Below the pieces are notes generated by a model, which was given only the letters and a program-made list of their open reading frames with translations, was not told the origin of the DNA and did no database searches. Both the position numbers and the translations under genes were made by a program. This document shows, piece after piece, positions 32,027 to 41,008 of a stretch of DNA of 64,000 nt. The first letter of the stretch is position 1; every line of letters starts with the position of its first letter. Origin of the DNA: Paenibacillus validus NBRC 15382 (GTDB taxonomy: Bacteria; Bacillota; Bacilli; Paenibacillales; NBRC-103111); NCBI RefSeq assembly GCF_004000985.1, contig NZ_BIMH01000008.1, forward strand, positions 62,001-126,000. Reading direction: 5' to 3'.

Positions 32027-33280
32027 ATGCCGAACCTAAGCGGGAAATACAACCGGGACACCGTTCAGGTGGAAGAAGCGCTGAACCGCATTCAAGCGCA
32101 TGTTCGCGTGCTGGAGACAGAGACGGTTCCACTGGCGCAAGCGTCCGGCCGACGGGTGGCGGCGCGGATCGCCGCACCGCATCCGTATCCGGCCTTCCGC
32201 CGGTCGGGGATGGACGGCTATGCGGTAAGGGCGGCGGATCTCGCCGCGGCTAGCAGAGACACGCCCGTCGTGCTCGAGGTCGTCGAGCACATCCCGTGCG
32301 GCTGCGTGCCGGAGCGCCCTGTGGCCAGCGGCCAAACGTCGAGAATCATGACCGGGGCCATGCTGCCCGAAGGAGCGGATACGGTCGTCATGTTTGAGAT
32401 GACGGAGACGATCGAGCGGGACGGTGCGGCCTGCATCTCGGTTATGAAGCCGCTTGTTTCGGGCACGAACGTGTCCGGGATCGGTTCGGAGGTGAGCGAA
32501 GCGGAGCTGCTGCTGGAAGAAGGGCGTGTCATAGGCGCAGGCGAGACTGCGCTGCTCGCCGTCTTCGGCATCACGGAAGTGCCGGTATACCGCCGTCCGA
32601 CGATCGCGATCCTGTCCACGGGCTCCGAGTTGCTGCCGGCGGACGCGCCGCTGGAACCGGGCAAAATCCGCAACAGCAACGCCTGGATGCTGGCCGAGCG
32701 GGTGCGCGCGTTGGGCGGCATCCCGCTCGTGCTGGAGACGGCCGCGGATGAGCTGGAGCATGTGCGGGCCGCGATCCTTGAAGCGCTGGCGCAAGCCGAC
32801 GCCGTTATTACGAGCGGGGGCGTTTCCGTCGGGGATTACGACGTGCTCGCCGACTGGCTTGTCTCCTGGGAGGGGACGACGCTGTTTACGAAGGTGGCGA
32901 TGCGCCCCGGCAGTCCGACCAGTGCGGGCGTGTTGAACGGGAAGCTGATTTTCGCGCTTTCGGGCAACCCGGGCGCTTGTTTTGTCGGGTTCGAGCTGTT
33001 CGTGCGTCCGGCCTTGGCGGCGATGCAGGGAACGGCCGGTCCGGCGCTGCAGCGCATCCGCGCGCTGCTGGGCGAAGGGTTTCCGAAGGTGAACAACTAT
33101 CCCCGTTATGTGCGGGGGACGCTGTCTTTTGCCGAAGGGCGAGTATATGCGGTCACGCATCGGCACAATCAATCGGGCAGCCTCATTTCCATTAAAGATA
33201 CGACGGCGCTCATCGTGATCCCGGCCGGAGGCAGCGGGCTTCAGCCGGGGGATTTGGTCGACGTGCTGCTATTAAGCTAG
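32027..33280 (+). CDS. moeA: molybdopterin molybdenumtransferase MoeA
   Basis: Inserts molybdate into adenylylated molybdopterin in molybdenum cofactor synthesis. The 417-residue length is normal. Motifs: FRRSGMDGYAVRAADL near residue 63, IMTGAMLPEGADTVVMFE near 108, ILSTGSELL near 200, ITSGGVSVGDYDVLADWL near 262 and LSGNPGACFVGFELFVRPAL near 310. RBS GGGGAACGGAAGG lies before the ATG. mobB and mobA follow closely, so this is a small Moco operon without moaABCDE. Confidence 0.95.
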   Translation: MPNLSGKYNRDTVQVEEALNRIQAHVRVLETETVPLAQASGRRVAARIAAPHPYPAFRRSGMDGYAVRAADLAAASRDTPVVLEVVEHIPCGCVPERPVASGQTSRIMTGAMLPEGADTVVMFEMTETIERDGAACISVMKPLVSGTNVSGIGSEVSEAELLLEEGRVIGAGETALLAVFGITEVPVYRRPTIAILSTGSELLPADAPLEPGKIRNSNAWMLAERVRALGGIPLVLETAADELEHVRAAILEALAQADAVITSGGVSVGDYDVLADWLVSWEGTTLFTKVAMRPGSPTSAGVLNGKLIFALSGNPGACFVGFELFVRPALAAMQGTAGPALQRIRALLGEGFPKVNNYPRYVRGTLSFAEGRVYAVTHRHNQSGSLISIKDTTALIVIPAGGSGLQPGDLVDVLLLS

Positions 33281-33302
33281 AGGCGGAAGGACGAGGAATC
33301 GG

Positions 33303-33842
33303 ATGGCAACGAAAGCGGTTTTTCAAGTCGTCGGGTATAAGAATACGGGCAAAACGACACTCACGTGCCGTCTCATCCGCCTGTTCCGCGCGGCAGGGTA
33401 TTCGGTCGGTACGATCAAGCACGATGCGCACGACTTCGAGATCGACCTGCCGGGCAAGGATACATGGCAGCACCGCGAAGCGGGAGCGGAGGCCGTGGCC
33501 ATCACCTCGGACGGCGGAGGGCGGACGTTCATCCTGGAGCAGCGGCCGCTTGCCTTGAACGAGCTGGTACAGCGGATGGCGCATCTGGATATCGTGGTGG
33601 TGGAGGGCTTTAAGTCCGAGGATTACCCGAAAATCGTGATCGTCCGGGAAGCCGGGGATCTGGCGTTGATCGGCCGGGTATCCCATCCGATCGCCGTCGC
33701 GGCATGGCTTGCTCCGGAGCAGGCGGCCCCCCATGCAGGGGGAACGCCTATCGTGGCGATCGACGACACGGAGGCGCTGCTTCGCGTCGTTGCGGACAAA
33801 TTCGGGCTCGATATCGCGGGCGGGCAGGAGGAGAAGCGATGA
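33303..33842 (+). CDS. mobB: molybdopterin-guanine dinucleotide biosynthesis adaptor MobB
   Basis: A 179-residue P-loop GTP-binding protein that assists MobA. Walker A is GYKNTGKTTL at residue 12. The following VGTIKHDAHDFEIDLPGKDT and HLDIVVVEGFKSEDYPKIV segments are typical of MobB. The end overlaps mobA by four bases. Confidence 0.92.
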   Translation: MATKAVFQVVGYKNTGKTTLTCRLIRLFRAAGYSVGTIKHDAHDFEIDLPGKDTWQHREAGAEAVAITSDGGGRTFILEQRPLALNELVQRMAHLDIVVVEGFKSEDYPKIVIVREAGDLALIGRVSHPIAVAAWLAPEQAAPHAGGTPIVAIDDTEALLRVVADKFGLDIAGGQEEKR

Positions 33843-34468
33843 AGCGCCGTATGTTGAAGGGCGTCATCGTGGCCGGCGGCCTCAATACGCGTATGGGGCA
33901 GGCGAAAGGGCTGATGCCGATCGCCGGGCAGCCTCTGATCGGGCGTACGGTTGCGGAGATGCATAAGGTTTGCGACAGCGTCGTCGTCGTCGCGAACGAA
34001 CCGGAGCTTTACGCTGCAGCGGTCGGATCTGGCGCGGAGCTGATCGCCGACATCATCCCGCATAAGGGGCCGATGAGCGGCCTGCATGCGGCTTTGTCGG
34101 GTTCGTCGCACGATTATCATTGGGTCGTCGGATGCGACATGCCGTTCGTCTCGTCGAGGGTCGCGGCATGGCTGCTGCGGCGGCTCGAAGCGGGCGCTGC
34201 ACCGGCGGTCATCCCGTGCGCCGGGGAACAGGCGCATCCGCTGCACGGGCTGTACCGCAGAACGTGCCTGCCGTCCGTGGAAGCGCGAATCCGCGGGGGC
34301 TCCACCGGCTTGATTCGCTGGCTGCATGAGATCGGGGCTGACTTCGCGACGGAACAGGAGCTGGCCGCAGCCGGATTGGACATCGATTTCGCGCTCAGCT
34401 TTAACGATCCGGAGCAGTACGCCCGGTGCGCGGCTAAGGCGGAAGCTAGAGCGGACCGCTCCTTGTAA
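33839..34468 (+). CDS. mobA: molybdenum cofactor guanylyltransferase MobA
   Basis: Transfers GMP from GTP to Mo-molybdopterin to form the guanine dinucleotide cofactor. The 209-residue product opens with the nucleotidyltransferase signature GVIVAGGLNTRMGQAKGLM and continues with PHKGPMSGLHAAL and VVGCDMPFVS, where the Asp binds metal. The ATG at 33839 overlaps the mobB stop and has AGGAGGAGAAG before it. It implies that the cell has a bis-MGD enzyme such as formate dehydrogenase or nitrate reductase, not seen in this window. Confidence 0.92.
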   Translation: MKRRMLKGVIVAGGLNTRMGQAKGLMPIAGQPLIGRTVAEMHKVCDSVVVVANEPELYAAAVGSGAELIADIIPHKGPMSGLHAALSGSSHDYHWVVGCDMPFVSSRVAAWLLRRLEAGAAPAVIPCAGEQAHPLHGLYRRTCLPSVEARIRGGSTGLIRWLHEIGADFATEQELAAAGLDIDFALSFNDPEQYARCAAKAEARADRSL

Positions 34469-34471
34469 TCG

Positions 34472-34510
34472 AACGTCGTTCCCTAGGGGGGCGGCGTTTT
34501 CATTCTTTTA
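34472..34510 (+). terminator. terminator of the moeA-mobBA operon
   Basis: AACGTCG (34472) pairs with CGGCGTT (to 34498) through one wobble, inner CCC/GGG, followed by TTTCATTCTTTT. Confidence 0.65.
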
Positions 34511-34654
34511 TTGGACGGGTGCGCATATGGAGAATGTTTCCTGCCGGTTCCACGTTGCTAATTTAATATCCCCATTGTTAAATAAATAGCATATCTAAAT
34601 TTAAGAAAGCCCATAAAATGAATAGTAAGCATGTTTAGGAGGCCAAAAGGTACG

Positions 34655-35983
34655 ATGTCTATGAAGGCTACTCGCCGGATCGCTCTAATTAGCTGCATGC
34701 TGCTGACGGCAGGTGCGGTGATCGGCTGCAGCGCCGCCGCGGACCGTGACGTCTCGGATCCTACTAGCCCTGCAGCAGGCAACCCGTTTACCGGACAAAG
34801 CATCACGGTCTATATGGGGAACAGCGCGGCCGCGGATACGATCAAGTCCCTGCTTCCGGAATTTGAAGCCCAAACCGGCCTTAAAGTAGATCTGCTCAGC
34901 TTTACCAATGAACAGCTGAGCCAGAAGCTCTCGGTCCAGCTTACGGCGGGCAGTTCAAGTCCCGATGTGTTCATGATCCGCCCGCTGGAAGAGCTCAGGC
35001 TGTTTGATAAGAACGGATGGCTGCAGCCCTTGGACGAATACGTACGAAGAGATCCGGGCTATGACTTTGACGATTTCTTTCAATCGGCCATTGATTCGAC
35101 GACAACCGGGGGGCGGTTAACCTCGATCCCGCTGTCTACCGAGCAGCAAATTTTATATTACCGGAAGGATTTATTCGAGCAGGCCGGGCTGGCCGTTCCC
35201 CGGACGCTGGATGAGCTTGAAGCGGCTGCACGCCGGCTGCACGATCCGGCCAGTGGCGTTTACGGCTTTGTCGCCAGGGGCCAAAGAAACGCTTTGGTTA
35301 CGCAGCTCTCCTCCTTCCTGTATTCCGAGGGCGGGGATTTTCAGAAGAACGATCTTGCGGCGATCAATACGCCGGAAGCGATCAGGGGGATGACCCGATA
35401 TATCCGGTTGTTGAAAAATTATGGGCCCCCCGGTGTCTTTAATATGGGCTGGCAGCAAGCCGCAGGCGTTTTCGCGTTAGGCAAAGCGGCTTTGTATACC
35501 GATGCCAGCGCGATCTATACCAATGTCATCAATTCCGGTCAATCGGCGATCGGCGACAAGATCGGGTATGCGATGTTTCCTGCGGGACAAGCCGGCGCCA
35601 AGCCTTTTAATATAACCGCTTGGGGGTTGGCGATGAGCGCCGCATCGGGCCGCAAGGAGGCGGCATGGAGCTTCATCCAGTGGGCGACGAGCAAAGACCT
35701 CGTGATGCATTCCCAGCAGCGGGGAAATCCCGGCGCCCGCCAGTCGGTATGGAATGATCCTCAAGGCGTTTCCGGGTTTCCGGCTGCGTATATTCCTGTT
35801 GTTACGGAATCGATGCGGGTCGGAGTGGGGCACGACCGCCCGCAGGTGATCAATGTAGGCGAGGCCCGCGAGATCATCGGGGATATTGTCATTCAGGGCT
35901 TGTTGGGTGAAGATATTAAGGCCGCCGCGGACAAGGCCAACATCAGCTTTCAATCGCTCATCGACAAGGAGAAGAGCCGATGA
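34655..35983 (+). CDS. ABC-type sugar substrate-binding lipoprotein (sensor-associated)
   Basis: A 442-residue family 1 solute-binding protein with a lipoprotein signal (MKATRRIALISCML..., lipobox VIGC). The mature part has the usual features: ITVYMGNSAAADTIKSLLPE, SSSPDVFMIRPLEE, QQILYYRKDLFEQAGL near residue 170 and WGLAMSAASGRKEAAWSFIQ near 320. The start is ATG 34655, 12 bases after AGGAGG; an in-frame ATG at 34631 lies before that site. It overlaps the following sensor kinase by four bases, rather than a permease. This suggests that it presents the ligand to the kinase and not (only) to a transporter; this is inference from gene order. Confidence 0.88.
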   Translation: MSMKATRRIALISCMLLTAGAVIGCSAAADRDVSDPTSPAAGNPFTGQSITVYMGNSAAADTIKSLLPEFEAQTGLKVDLLSFTNEQLSQKLSVQLTAGSSSPDVFMIRPLEELRLFDKNGWLQPLDEYVRRDPGYDFDDFFQSAIDSTTTGGRLTSIPLSTEQQILYYRKDLFEQAGLAVPRTLDELEAAARRLHDPASGVYGFVARGQRNALVTQLSSFLYSEGGDFQKNDLAAINTPEAIRGMTRYIRLLKNYGPPGVFNMGWQQAAGVFALGKAALYTDASAIYTNVINSGQSAIGDKIGYAMFPAGQAGAKPFNITAWGLAMSAASGRKEAAWSFIQWATSKDLVMHSQQRGNPGARQSVWNDPQGVSGFPAAYIPVVTESMRVGVGHDRPQVINVGEAREIIGDIVIQGLLGEDIKAAADKANISFQSLIDKEKSR

Positions 35984-37686
35984 ATACGTTCGGAAAAGTC
36001 ATCACGCTCGTCATTTCTTTGCTTATTCCGATTATTCTTTTGTACATGTATTCGAATCAGGTAAGCGTTAATGTAGTCCGCCAAACGGTGGAGGAAGGAA
36101 ACCGGAACCGGCTTGCCTTCTTCATGAGCCAAATGGAGATGATGATCGACCAATTAACCAAATATTCGGTGACAGCCAGTCGGGATTACAGCATTAAAGA
36201 ATATTTGGACGGGCGGAACACGAGCAAGCCGCTCGTTCAGCTGCAGCGGCAAATGCGGATTGTCGACATGCTGAACATGCAAATTGCGACAAGCGCCTGG
36301 AACAATCAGATCATCTTATATTTGCTCGATTCCAAGGAGATCATCTCTACCGATTACTCGGTCCAATACGACGAGAACTATCTCCGGAATCCGGAGTTGA
36401 AGAAGTGGTCGCATCGCAGCGCGCTTACTTACGGGATGTACCAAACGTTTTTTTCCAGAATCAAGGAATCGGATATTCCCAACCTGTACATTGAGATTCG
36501 ATTTACGGATGATAACATCAAGAACATGCTGAATTTATTGAAGCAGGGGGACAAGCGGGAGCCTTTCCTGTATCAATCCGGGATGGAGCCGATCCTGAAC
36601 TACACGGCAGACCGGACGCTGGTCGGCCGGGTCGTCGAGCAGTTGGACCGTCAGGAGCTTCAGCACAGCGGCAGTATTACCGTATCGCTCAACAAGCAGA
36701 AATATATCGTCAATTATATTCGCTCCGAAAGTCTCGGGTGGTATCTGGTCGATATTGTCCCGCTGGAAAGCATCTTCGCGCCCATCATTACCAGCCGAAA
36801 TTTATTTTATACGTCCATCGGCTTGCTGACGGCGATGAGTCTTCTGGTTACCCTGCTGTTGTACCGAAACGTGCAGCGGCCCATTCAGCTGCTGATACGG
36901 GGCGTGCAGCGCATTAAGGACGGCCAGTATTCCGCCAGGCTCAAGCAGCAGCCGAACAATGAATTCGACTTTCTGTTCATCAGCTTCAACGAAATGGCGG
37001 AGAAGATTCAAGAGCTTATCGAGAAGGTATATAAGGAAACGCTCCGCTCGAGGGAAGCTACGCTGAAGCAGCTGCAATCGCAAATCAATCCGCACTTTTT
37101 GTACAACTGTTTATTTTATATCAAGAACATGGCTAATCTGGGCGATAAGGAAGCGGTGGTGGCGATGTCGCTGAACCTGGGCGAATATTACCGGTACACG
37201 ACAAGGCTGGAGAGCACGATGACGAAGCTCAAGGAAGAAGTCAAGCTGATCGAAAATTACTTGATGATCCAGACGCTCCGCTTACAGCGCTTACACTACG
37301 AAATCGACATCCCGGAGGAGATGCAGACGCTTGAAATTCCGCGCTTGTTGATTCAACCGTTGGTTGAAAACGCGGTGATCCACGGGGTAGAAAACAGCCT
37401 TCAATTCGGCGTGATTCAAGTGAAGGGCGAACGGGTGAACGGGATCAACAAGATTATTGTCGACGATAACGGCGTCGGTATTTCGGCGGACAAGCTGGAG
37501 GAGCTGCAGCGAAGAGTCGCCGAGCCTTTGGAAGAAGAAACGGGCTGCGGCTTGTGGAACATTCATCAGCGGTTGATTCACCTGTACGAAGGAACGTCCG
37601 GCTTATATTTCTCGCAATCGCCGCTAAACGGATTTCGCGTTGAACTGATTTGGGAGGACAAGACCGCTTTATCCAAGGAGGAATAG
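35980..37686 (+). CDS. YesM-type sensor histidine kinase
   Basis: A 568-residue membrane kinase. One transmembrane helix at about 7-25, an extracytoplasmic sensor of about 240 residues, a second helix at about 268-290, HAMP (to about 345), then the His_kinase/LytS-type domain with the acceptor His372 in QINPHFLYNCLFYIKNMA and an ATPase domain (LIQPLVENAVIHGVE, DDNGVGIS). This family pairs with AraC-type response regulators, here the next gene. ATGA overlap with the binding-protein gene upstream couples the three products in one signalling unit. Confidence 0.94.
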   Translation: MNTFGKVITLVISLLIPIILLYMYSNQVSVNVVRQTVEEGNRNRLAFFMSQMEMMIDQLTKYSVTASRDYSIKEYLDGRNTSKPLVQLQRQMRIVDMLNMQIATSAWNNQIILYLLDSKEIISTDYSVQYDENYLRNPELKKWSHRSALTYGMYQTFFSRIKESDIPNLYIEIRFTDDNIKNMLNLLKQGDKREPFLYQSGMEPILNYTADRTLVGRVVEQLDRQELQHSGSITVSLNKQKYIVNYIRSESLGWYLVDIVPLESIFAPIITSRNLFYTSIGLLTAMSLLVTLLLYRNVQRPIQLLIRGVQRIKDGQYSARLKQQPNNEFDFLFISFNEMAEKIQELIEKVYKETLRSREATLKQLQSQINPHFLYNCLFYIKNMANLGDKEAVVAMSLNLGEYYRYTTRLESTMTKLKEEVKLIENYLMIQTLRLQRLHYEIDIPEEMQTLEIPRLLIQPLVENAVIHGVENSLQFGVIQVKGERVNGINKIIVDDNGVGISADKLEELQRRVAEPLEEETGCGLWNIHQRLIHLYEGTSGLYFSQSPLNGFRVELIWEDKTALSKEE

Positions 37687-37688
37687 AC

Positions 37689-39347
37689 ATGTTTCAGTTG
37701 CTGCTCGTCGACGATGAGGCCAGCGTCGTCGACAGTCTGGCCGACACCCTTCCGTGGCATGAGATTGGAATCGGAACCGTATTCAAGGCCTATTCGGGCA
37801 GTGAAGCGCTGGAGATTTTAAATACGAATTCCATCGATATTATGATGACCGACATTCGGATGCCGGGCATGAACGGGCTGGAGCTGCTCGCGCGGGTTCG
37901 CCGCAGCTGGAAGAAGATCAAATGCATCCTGCTCTCGGGGCATGCGGAATTTTCCTATGCGCAGGAAGCGATTGCCCACGATACCTATGAGTATTTGCTG
38001 AAGCCGATCAGCGACGAAGAGGTACTGCTGAAGGTTGGCAACGCCGTGGAAGCGCTGCAGAAGGAACGAGACGAGAATCAATCTTACCAGCGGGTGGTCA
38101 AGACCCTGGAGGAGAATCTCCCCAAGCTCAGGGGCGAATTGTTGAATGAGCTGCTGCAGGGCATGAACTATTCGGCTGCGCGCCTGGCGGAGAAGCTGGA
38201 TATGCTGAAAATGGACATTGTGCGCGAGGAGCCGTTCGCTCTGCTGCTCGTCCGGATGGAAGGCCAGCTGTCGGAGCTTGATCTATACAGCTTATCTCTC
38301 ATGGAATACGCGGTCGCGAACATGGCGGAGGAAATATTCGAAGACGGGTTCCGGCTCTGGTCATGCAAGGACGTACATGGATATTTGGCATTCGTGGTGA
38401 CGTTATCCGGTGAGAAGAAGGCGGAGCAGGCTTCCGCCGAGCGCTTCATGGAAGAAGCGGCGGGCCAGCTCCGACTGATGGCCTCCCAATTGCAGCTCAG
38501 TGTGAACCACTATTTGAAGGGGACCGTCTCGGCGTTAATCAGCAAGTGGGGGGTGTTCCCGCATGATGTGAAGAGGCTGTACGAGGACAGCTTGTTCTCT
38601 CTCCGCAGACGGGTGGGCAGTCAAAGCGGGCTGTTAGTTTATGTCGCTGACGAGATGGAGCAGATGCCAGTACATGCGCTGCAGCGGCTTTACGAGCCCC
38701 CGCTGCTCGTGCATTTGCTCGAGTCCGGCAATTGGGAGCAGACCGAGGAGAAGTTAGCGGCGATCTGGGAGGAGCTAAACCGGAAATGGGCGGATTCCCA
38801 CGAGCATCTGGTGGAAGTGTTTTTCTCCATCTACGCTTCCTTCAGCTCCTACGCTCATAAAAACGGGCGCGAGCTGGCCGATATGATTGGCCCGGTTTTA
38901 TCCGATGTGGCCGGTTTGACGCCGTGCCGTTCGATCACAGCTTTGCATCAATGGATCTTTCAATCGTTCAGGCTGCTTCAGCAGTGCATGGAGAACGAAA
39001 CGAGGAACGAGCGCGAGAATGCCGTGCGGAGAATCCAGCATTTTGTGCAGAAGCATCTGGTGGAGAACGTTTCGCTGCAGGCCATCGCGGATCATATGTA
39101 TATGCATCCGGTTCATGTATCGCGTATTTACAAGCTCGAAACCGGAGAAAATCTAAGCGATTACGTACTGCGGCTGAAGATGGAACAGGCTGCCGCCATG
39201 CTTGCCAACCCCGCGTTGAAAAACTATGAGATCGCGCTGCAGCTGGGGTATCAAAATCCGAACTATTTTATTAAGGTGTTTAAAAAGTACTATTCGGTAA
39301 CTCCGCAGGAGTTCCGCTTAAACCTGGACAAGGGCGAAGACCAGTAG
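37689..39347 (+). CDS. YesN-type response regulator with AraC DNA-binding domain
   Basis: A 552-residue response regulator. The receiver domain (1-125) has the phospho-acceptor Asp55 in MMTDIRMPGMNG and the conserved Lys in YEYLLKPIS. A long helical linker (about 130-435) follows, then two AraC-type helix-turn-helices at the end (about 450-548; VSLQAIADHMYMHPVHVSRI and IALQLGYQNPNYFIKVFKKY). It starts two bases after the kinase stop, with AAGGAGGAATAG. It is expected to activate the downstream ABC transporter operon in response to the sugar. Confidence 0.94.
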   Translation: MFQLLLVDDEASVVDSLADTLPWHEIGIGTVFKAYSGSEALEILNTNSIDIMMTDIRMPGMNGLELLARVRRSWKKIKCILLSGHAEFSYAQEAIAHDTYEYLLKPISDEEVLLKVGNAVEALQKERDENQSYQRVVKTLEENLPKLRGELLNELLQGMNYSAARLAEKLDMLKMDIVREEPFALLLVRMEGQLSELDLYSLSLMEYAVANMAEEIFEDGFRLWSCKDVHGYLAFVVTLSGEKKAEQASAERFMEEAAGQLRLMASQLQLSVNHYLKGTVSALISKWGVFPHDVKRLYEDSLFSLRRRVGSQSGLLVYVADEMEQMPVHALQRLYEPPLLVHLLESGNWEQTEEKLAAIWEELNRKWADSHEHLVEVFFSIYASFSSYAHKNGRELADMIGPVLSDVAGLTPCRSITALHQWIFQSFRLLQQCMENETRNERENAVRRIQHFVQKHLVENVSLQAIADHMYMHPVHVSRIYKLETGENLSDYVLRLKMEQAAAMLANPALKNYEIALQLGYQNPNYFIKVFKKYYSVTPQEFRLNLDKGEDQ

Positions 39348-39368
39348 CTCTGGTCGTCTTCCGTGCAG

Positions 39369-39396
39369 CCCGCCTTCTTCAGAAGGCGGGTTTTTC
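39369..39396 (+). terminator. terminator after response regulator
   Basis: CCCGCCTTC, loop TTCA, GAAGGCGGG (39369-39390), then TTTTTCTTC. Confidence 0.9.
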
Positions 39397-39492
39397 TTCG
39401 TCTTTGGCAAAGTTTTTCCTTTTCATGCAGCGAATCGCAGATCACGTTAAGAATGTGCCATCGGGGTTAAATTGTTGTCATTTTAACGCGCA

Positions 39493-39507
39493 AGTAAACG
39501 CTTTACT
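39493..39507 (+). promoter_or_regulatory. cre-like / LacI-type operator
   Basis: AGTAAACGCTTTACT, near the cre consensus TGWAANCGNTNWCA, between the terminator and the second binding-protein gene. CcpA repression of this transport operon is plausible. Confidence 0.45.
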
Positions 39508-39579
39508 ATGGATGTAGGGGCTAATCGCGCAGAGGCGATAGCCGCCTAAACGAGATTACCACGGGAGGTCTTTCTTCGT

Positions 39580-40932
39580 ATGAAAACATGGATGACAAGA
39601 ACGGTGGCCGTCGCATTGATGGCTTCGCTTGCAGCGGGCTGCAGCAGCGGCGGAAGCGCCGGCACAACCGGAACAGGGACGACCAAGGAAGGAAGCGGAA
39701 GCGCGGCAAGCGGCGGGCAGAAGCCAACCTTGACCTTTTGGATGAAAAAGCAGCTGTTCGAGGATCAGAACAAGCTGATTCTGGAACGGGCCAAGCAGTT
39801 CGGAGTGGACCAAAATGTGAACGTAAACATCGAGCTGATCGCTTATGAAGATTTTTATCCGAAATGGTCCGCGGCGATCGAGTCGAAAACAACCCCTGAC
39901 GTTTCGTACTTCGGCTACCAGGAGGTCGGCCAGTTCTACGGCAAAGACGTGCTGGAGGACTTGAGCGACGTGGTCAAGAAGCTGGAGGGCACGAACGGCG
40001 AAATCCAGGAGAGCATGAAGAAGGCGGTCACGTTCCAGGGCAAGCAATACGCCGTGCCGTTCTGGACGGAATCCCAGGTGCTTTACTATCGGAAAGATCT
40101 GCTGAAGAACGCGGGCTTCGACGCCCCTCCAAAAACGTGGGAAGAGTTCAGAAAAATGGCCAAGGCGTTAACCGATCCGAGCAAAGGCGTATACGGCGCC
40201 GGCATGGGCTACGGCAAAGGCAACTCCGATGCGGAATTCCTGACGCGCGGCATTATTTGGTCCTACGGCGGCTCCCTCGATACGAAGGACGGCAAGACGG
40301 TCATCGTGAATTCGCCGGAATCGGTCGAAGCGACGAAATTTATCCGCGATATTTTCCTGACGGACAAGAGCACGCCGCCGAGCGCGCTCGGATGGGATGA
40401 CAGCGGGAACAACAAAGCGTATTTAAGCGGCCAGGCGGCGATGATTTTCAACGTCGGAAGCACCTTGGCCACCATTAAGAAGGATAACCCGGATTTGTAT
40501 GAGAAAACCGGGATCGCCACTTATCCGGCAGGACCGAAGGGAACCTTCATTCCGGGAATCAGCAACAACCTGGGGATTTTCAAAGATTCCAAGAACAAGG
40601 ATCTGGCCAAGCAGTTTGTCGAGTTCATGCTGAATGCCGACTGGTATAAAACATGGATCGAGAAGGGCGCGCCGTTGACAGGACCGGTTTATACCAAATT
40701 AACGACCGAGCCGGTTTGGCAGGAAGAGAAGAATAAAGCTTTCGTCGAGTCGGTCAAAGGCTTCAATTTCTTGGGCTTCCCGGGCGAGTACAATCCGAAG
40801 GCCGGAGAAATATTCAACCTGCGCATCGTGAACGACGCGTTCCAGAAGCTGCTCCTGGAGCCGAATTATACGCCTGAGACGGCGGTTAAGGATCTGCACA
40901 CGAAGATTGAGGAAGTTTACAACAAAAAGTAA
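39580..40932 (+). CDS. ABC-type sugar transporter substrate-binding lipoprotein
   Basis: A 450-residue family 1 solute-binding protein. Signal peptide with lipobox SLAAGC (Cys about 22), then a flexible Gly/Ser/Thr linker of about 25 residues, then the binding fold (LTFWMKKQLFEDQNKLILER, TTPDVSYFGYQEV, ESQVLYYRKDLLKNAGFDAP near 155). Two permease genes follow after a hairpin; no ATPase gene is present, as usual for systems that share MsmX. This is the transport receptor proper, distinct from the kinase-linked one at 34655. Confidence 0.93.
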   Translation: MKTWMTRTVAVALMASLAAGCSSGGSAGTTGTGTTKEGSGSAASGGQKPTLTFWMKKQLFEDQNKLILERAKQFGVDQNVNVNIELIAYEDFYPKWSAAIESKTTPDVSYFGYQEVGQFYGKDVLEDLSDVVKKLEGTNGEIQESMKKAVTFQGKQYAVPFWTESQVLYYRKDLLKNAGFDAPPKTWEEFRKMAKALTDPSKGVYGAGMGYGKGNSDAEFLTRGIIWSYGGSLDTKDGKTVIVNSPESVEATKFIRDIFLTDKSTPPSALGWDDSGNNKAYLSGQAAMIFNVGSTLATIKKDNPDLYEKTGIATYPAGPKGTFIPGISNNLGIFKDSKNKDLAKQFVEFMLNADWYKTWIEKGAPLTGPVYTKLTTEPVWQEEKNKAFVESVKGFNFLGFPGEYNPKAGEIFNLRIVNDAFQKLLLEPNYTPETAVKDLHTKIEEVYNKK

Positions 40933-40946
40933 TCTTTACATTTCAC

Positions 40947-40983
40947 GCTATGGAATGATCGCGCAGTGCGGTCGTTCCATAGC
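40947..40983 (+). other. stable intergenic hairpin between binding protein and permease genes
   Basis: A 16-bp stem with one wobble (40947-40962 with 40968-40983) and five-base loop, not followed by a T-tract. The likely role is protecting the upstream mRNA and lowering permease expression relative to the receptor. Confidence 0.75.
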
Positions 40984-41008
40984 TTCACAAGTAAGGCGGG
41001 GATAAGCT

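Noticed and set aside
32036-33172. A 378-codon open frame opposite moeA
   Set aside because: It is a GC-rich shadow of moeA, which has clear motifs; the translation is Arg/His-rich without domains.
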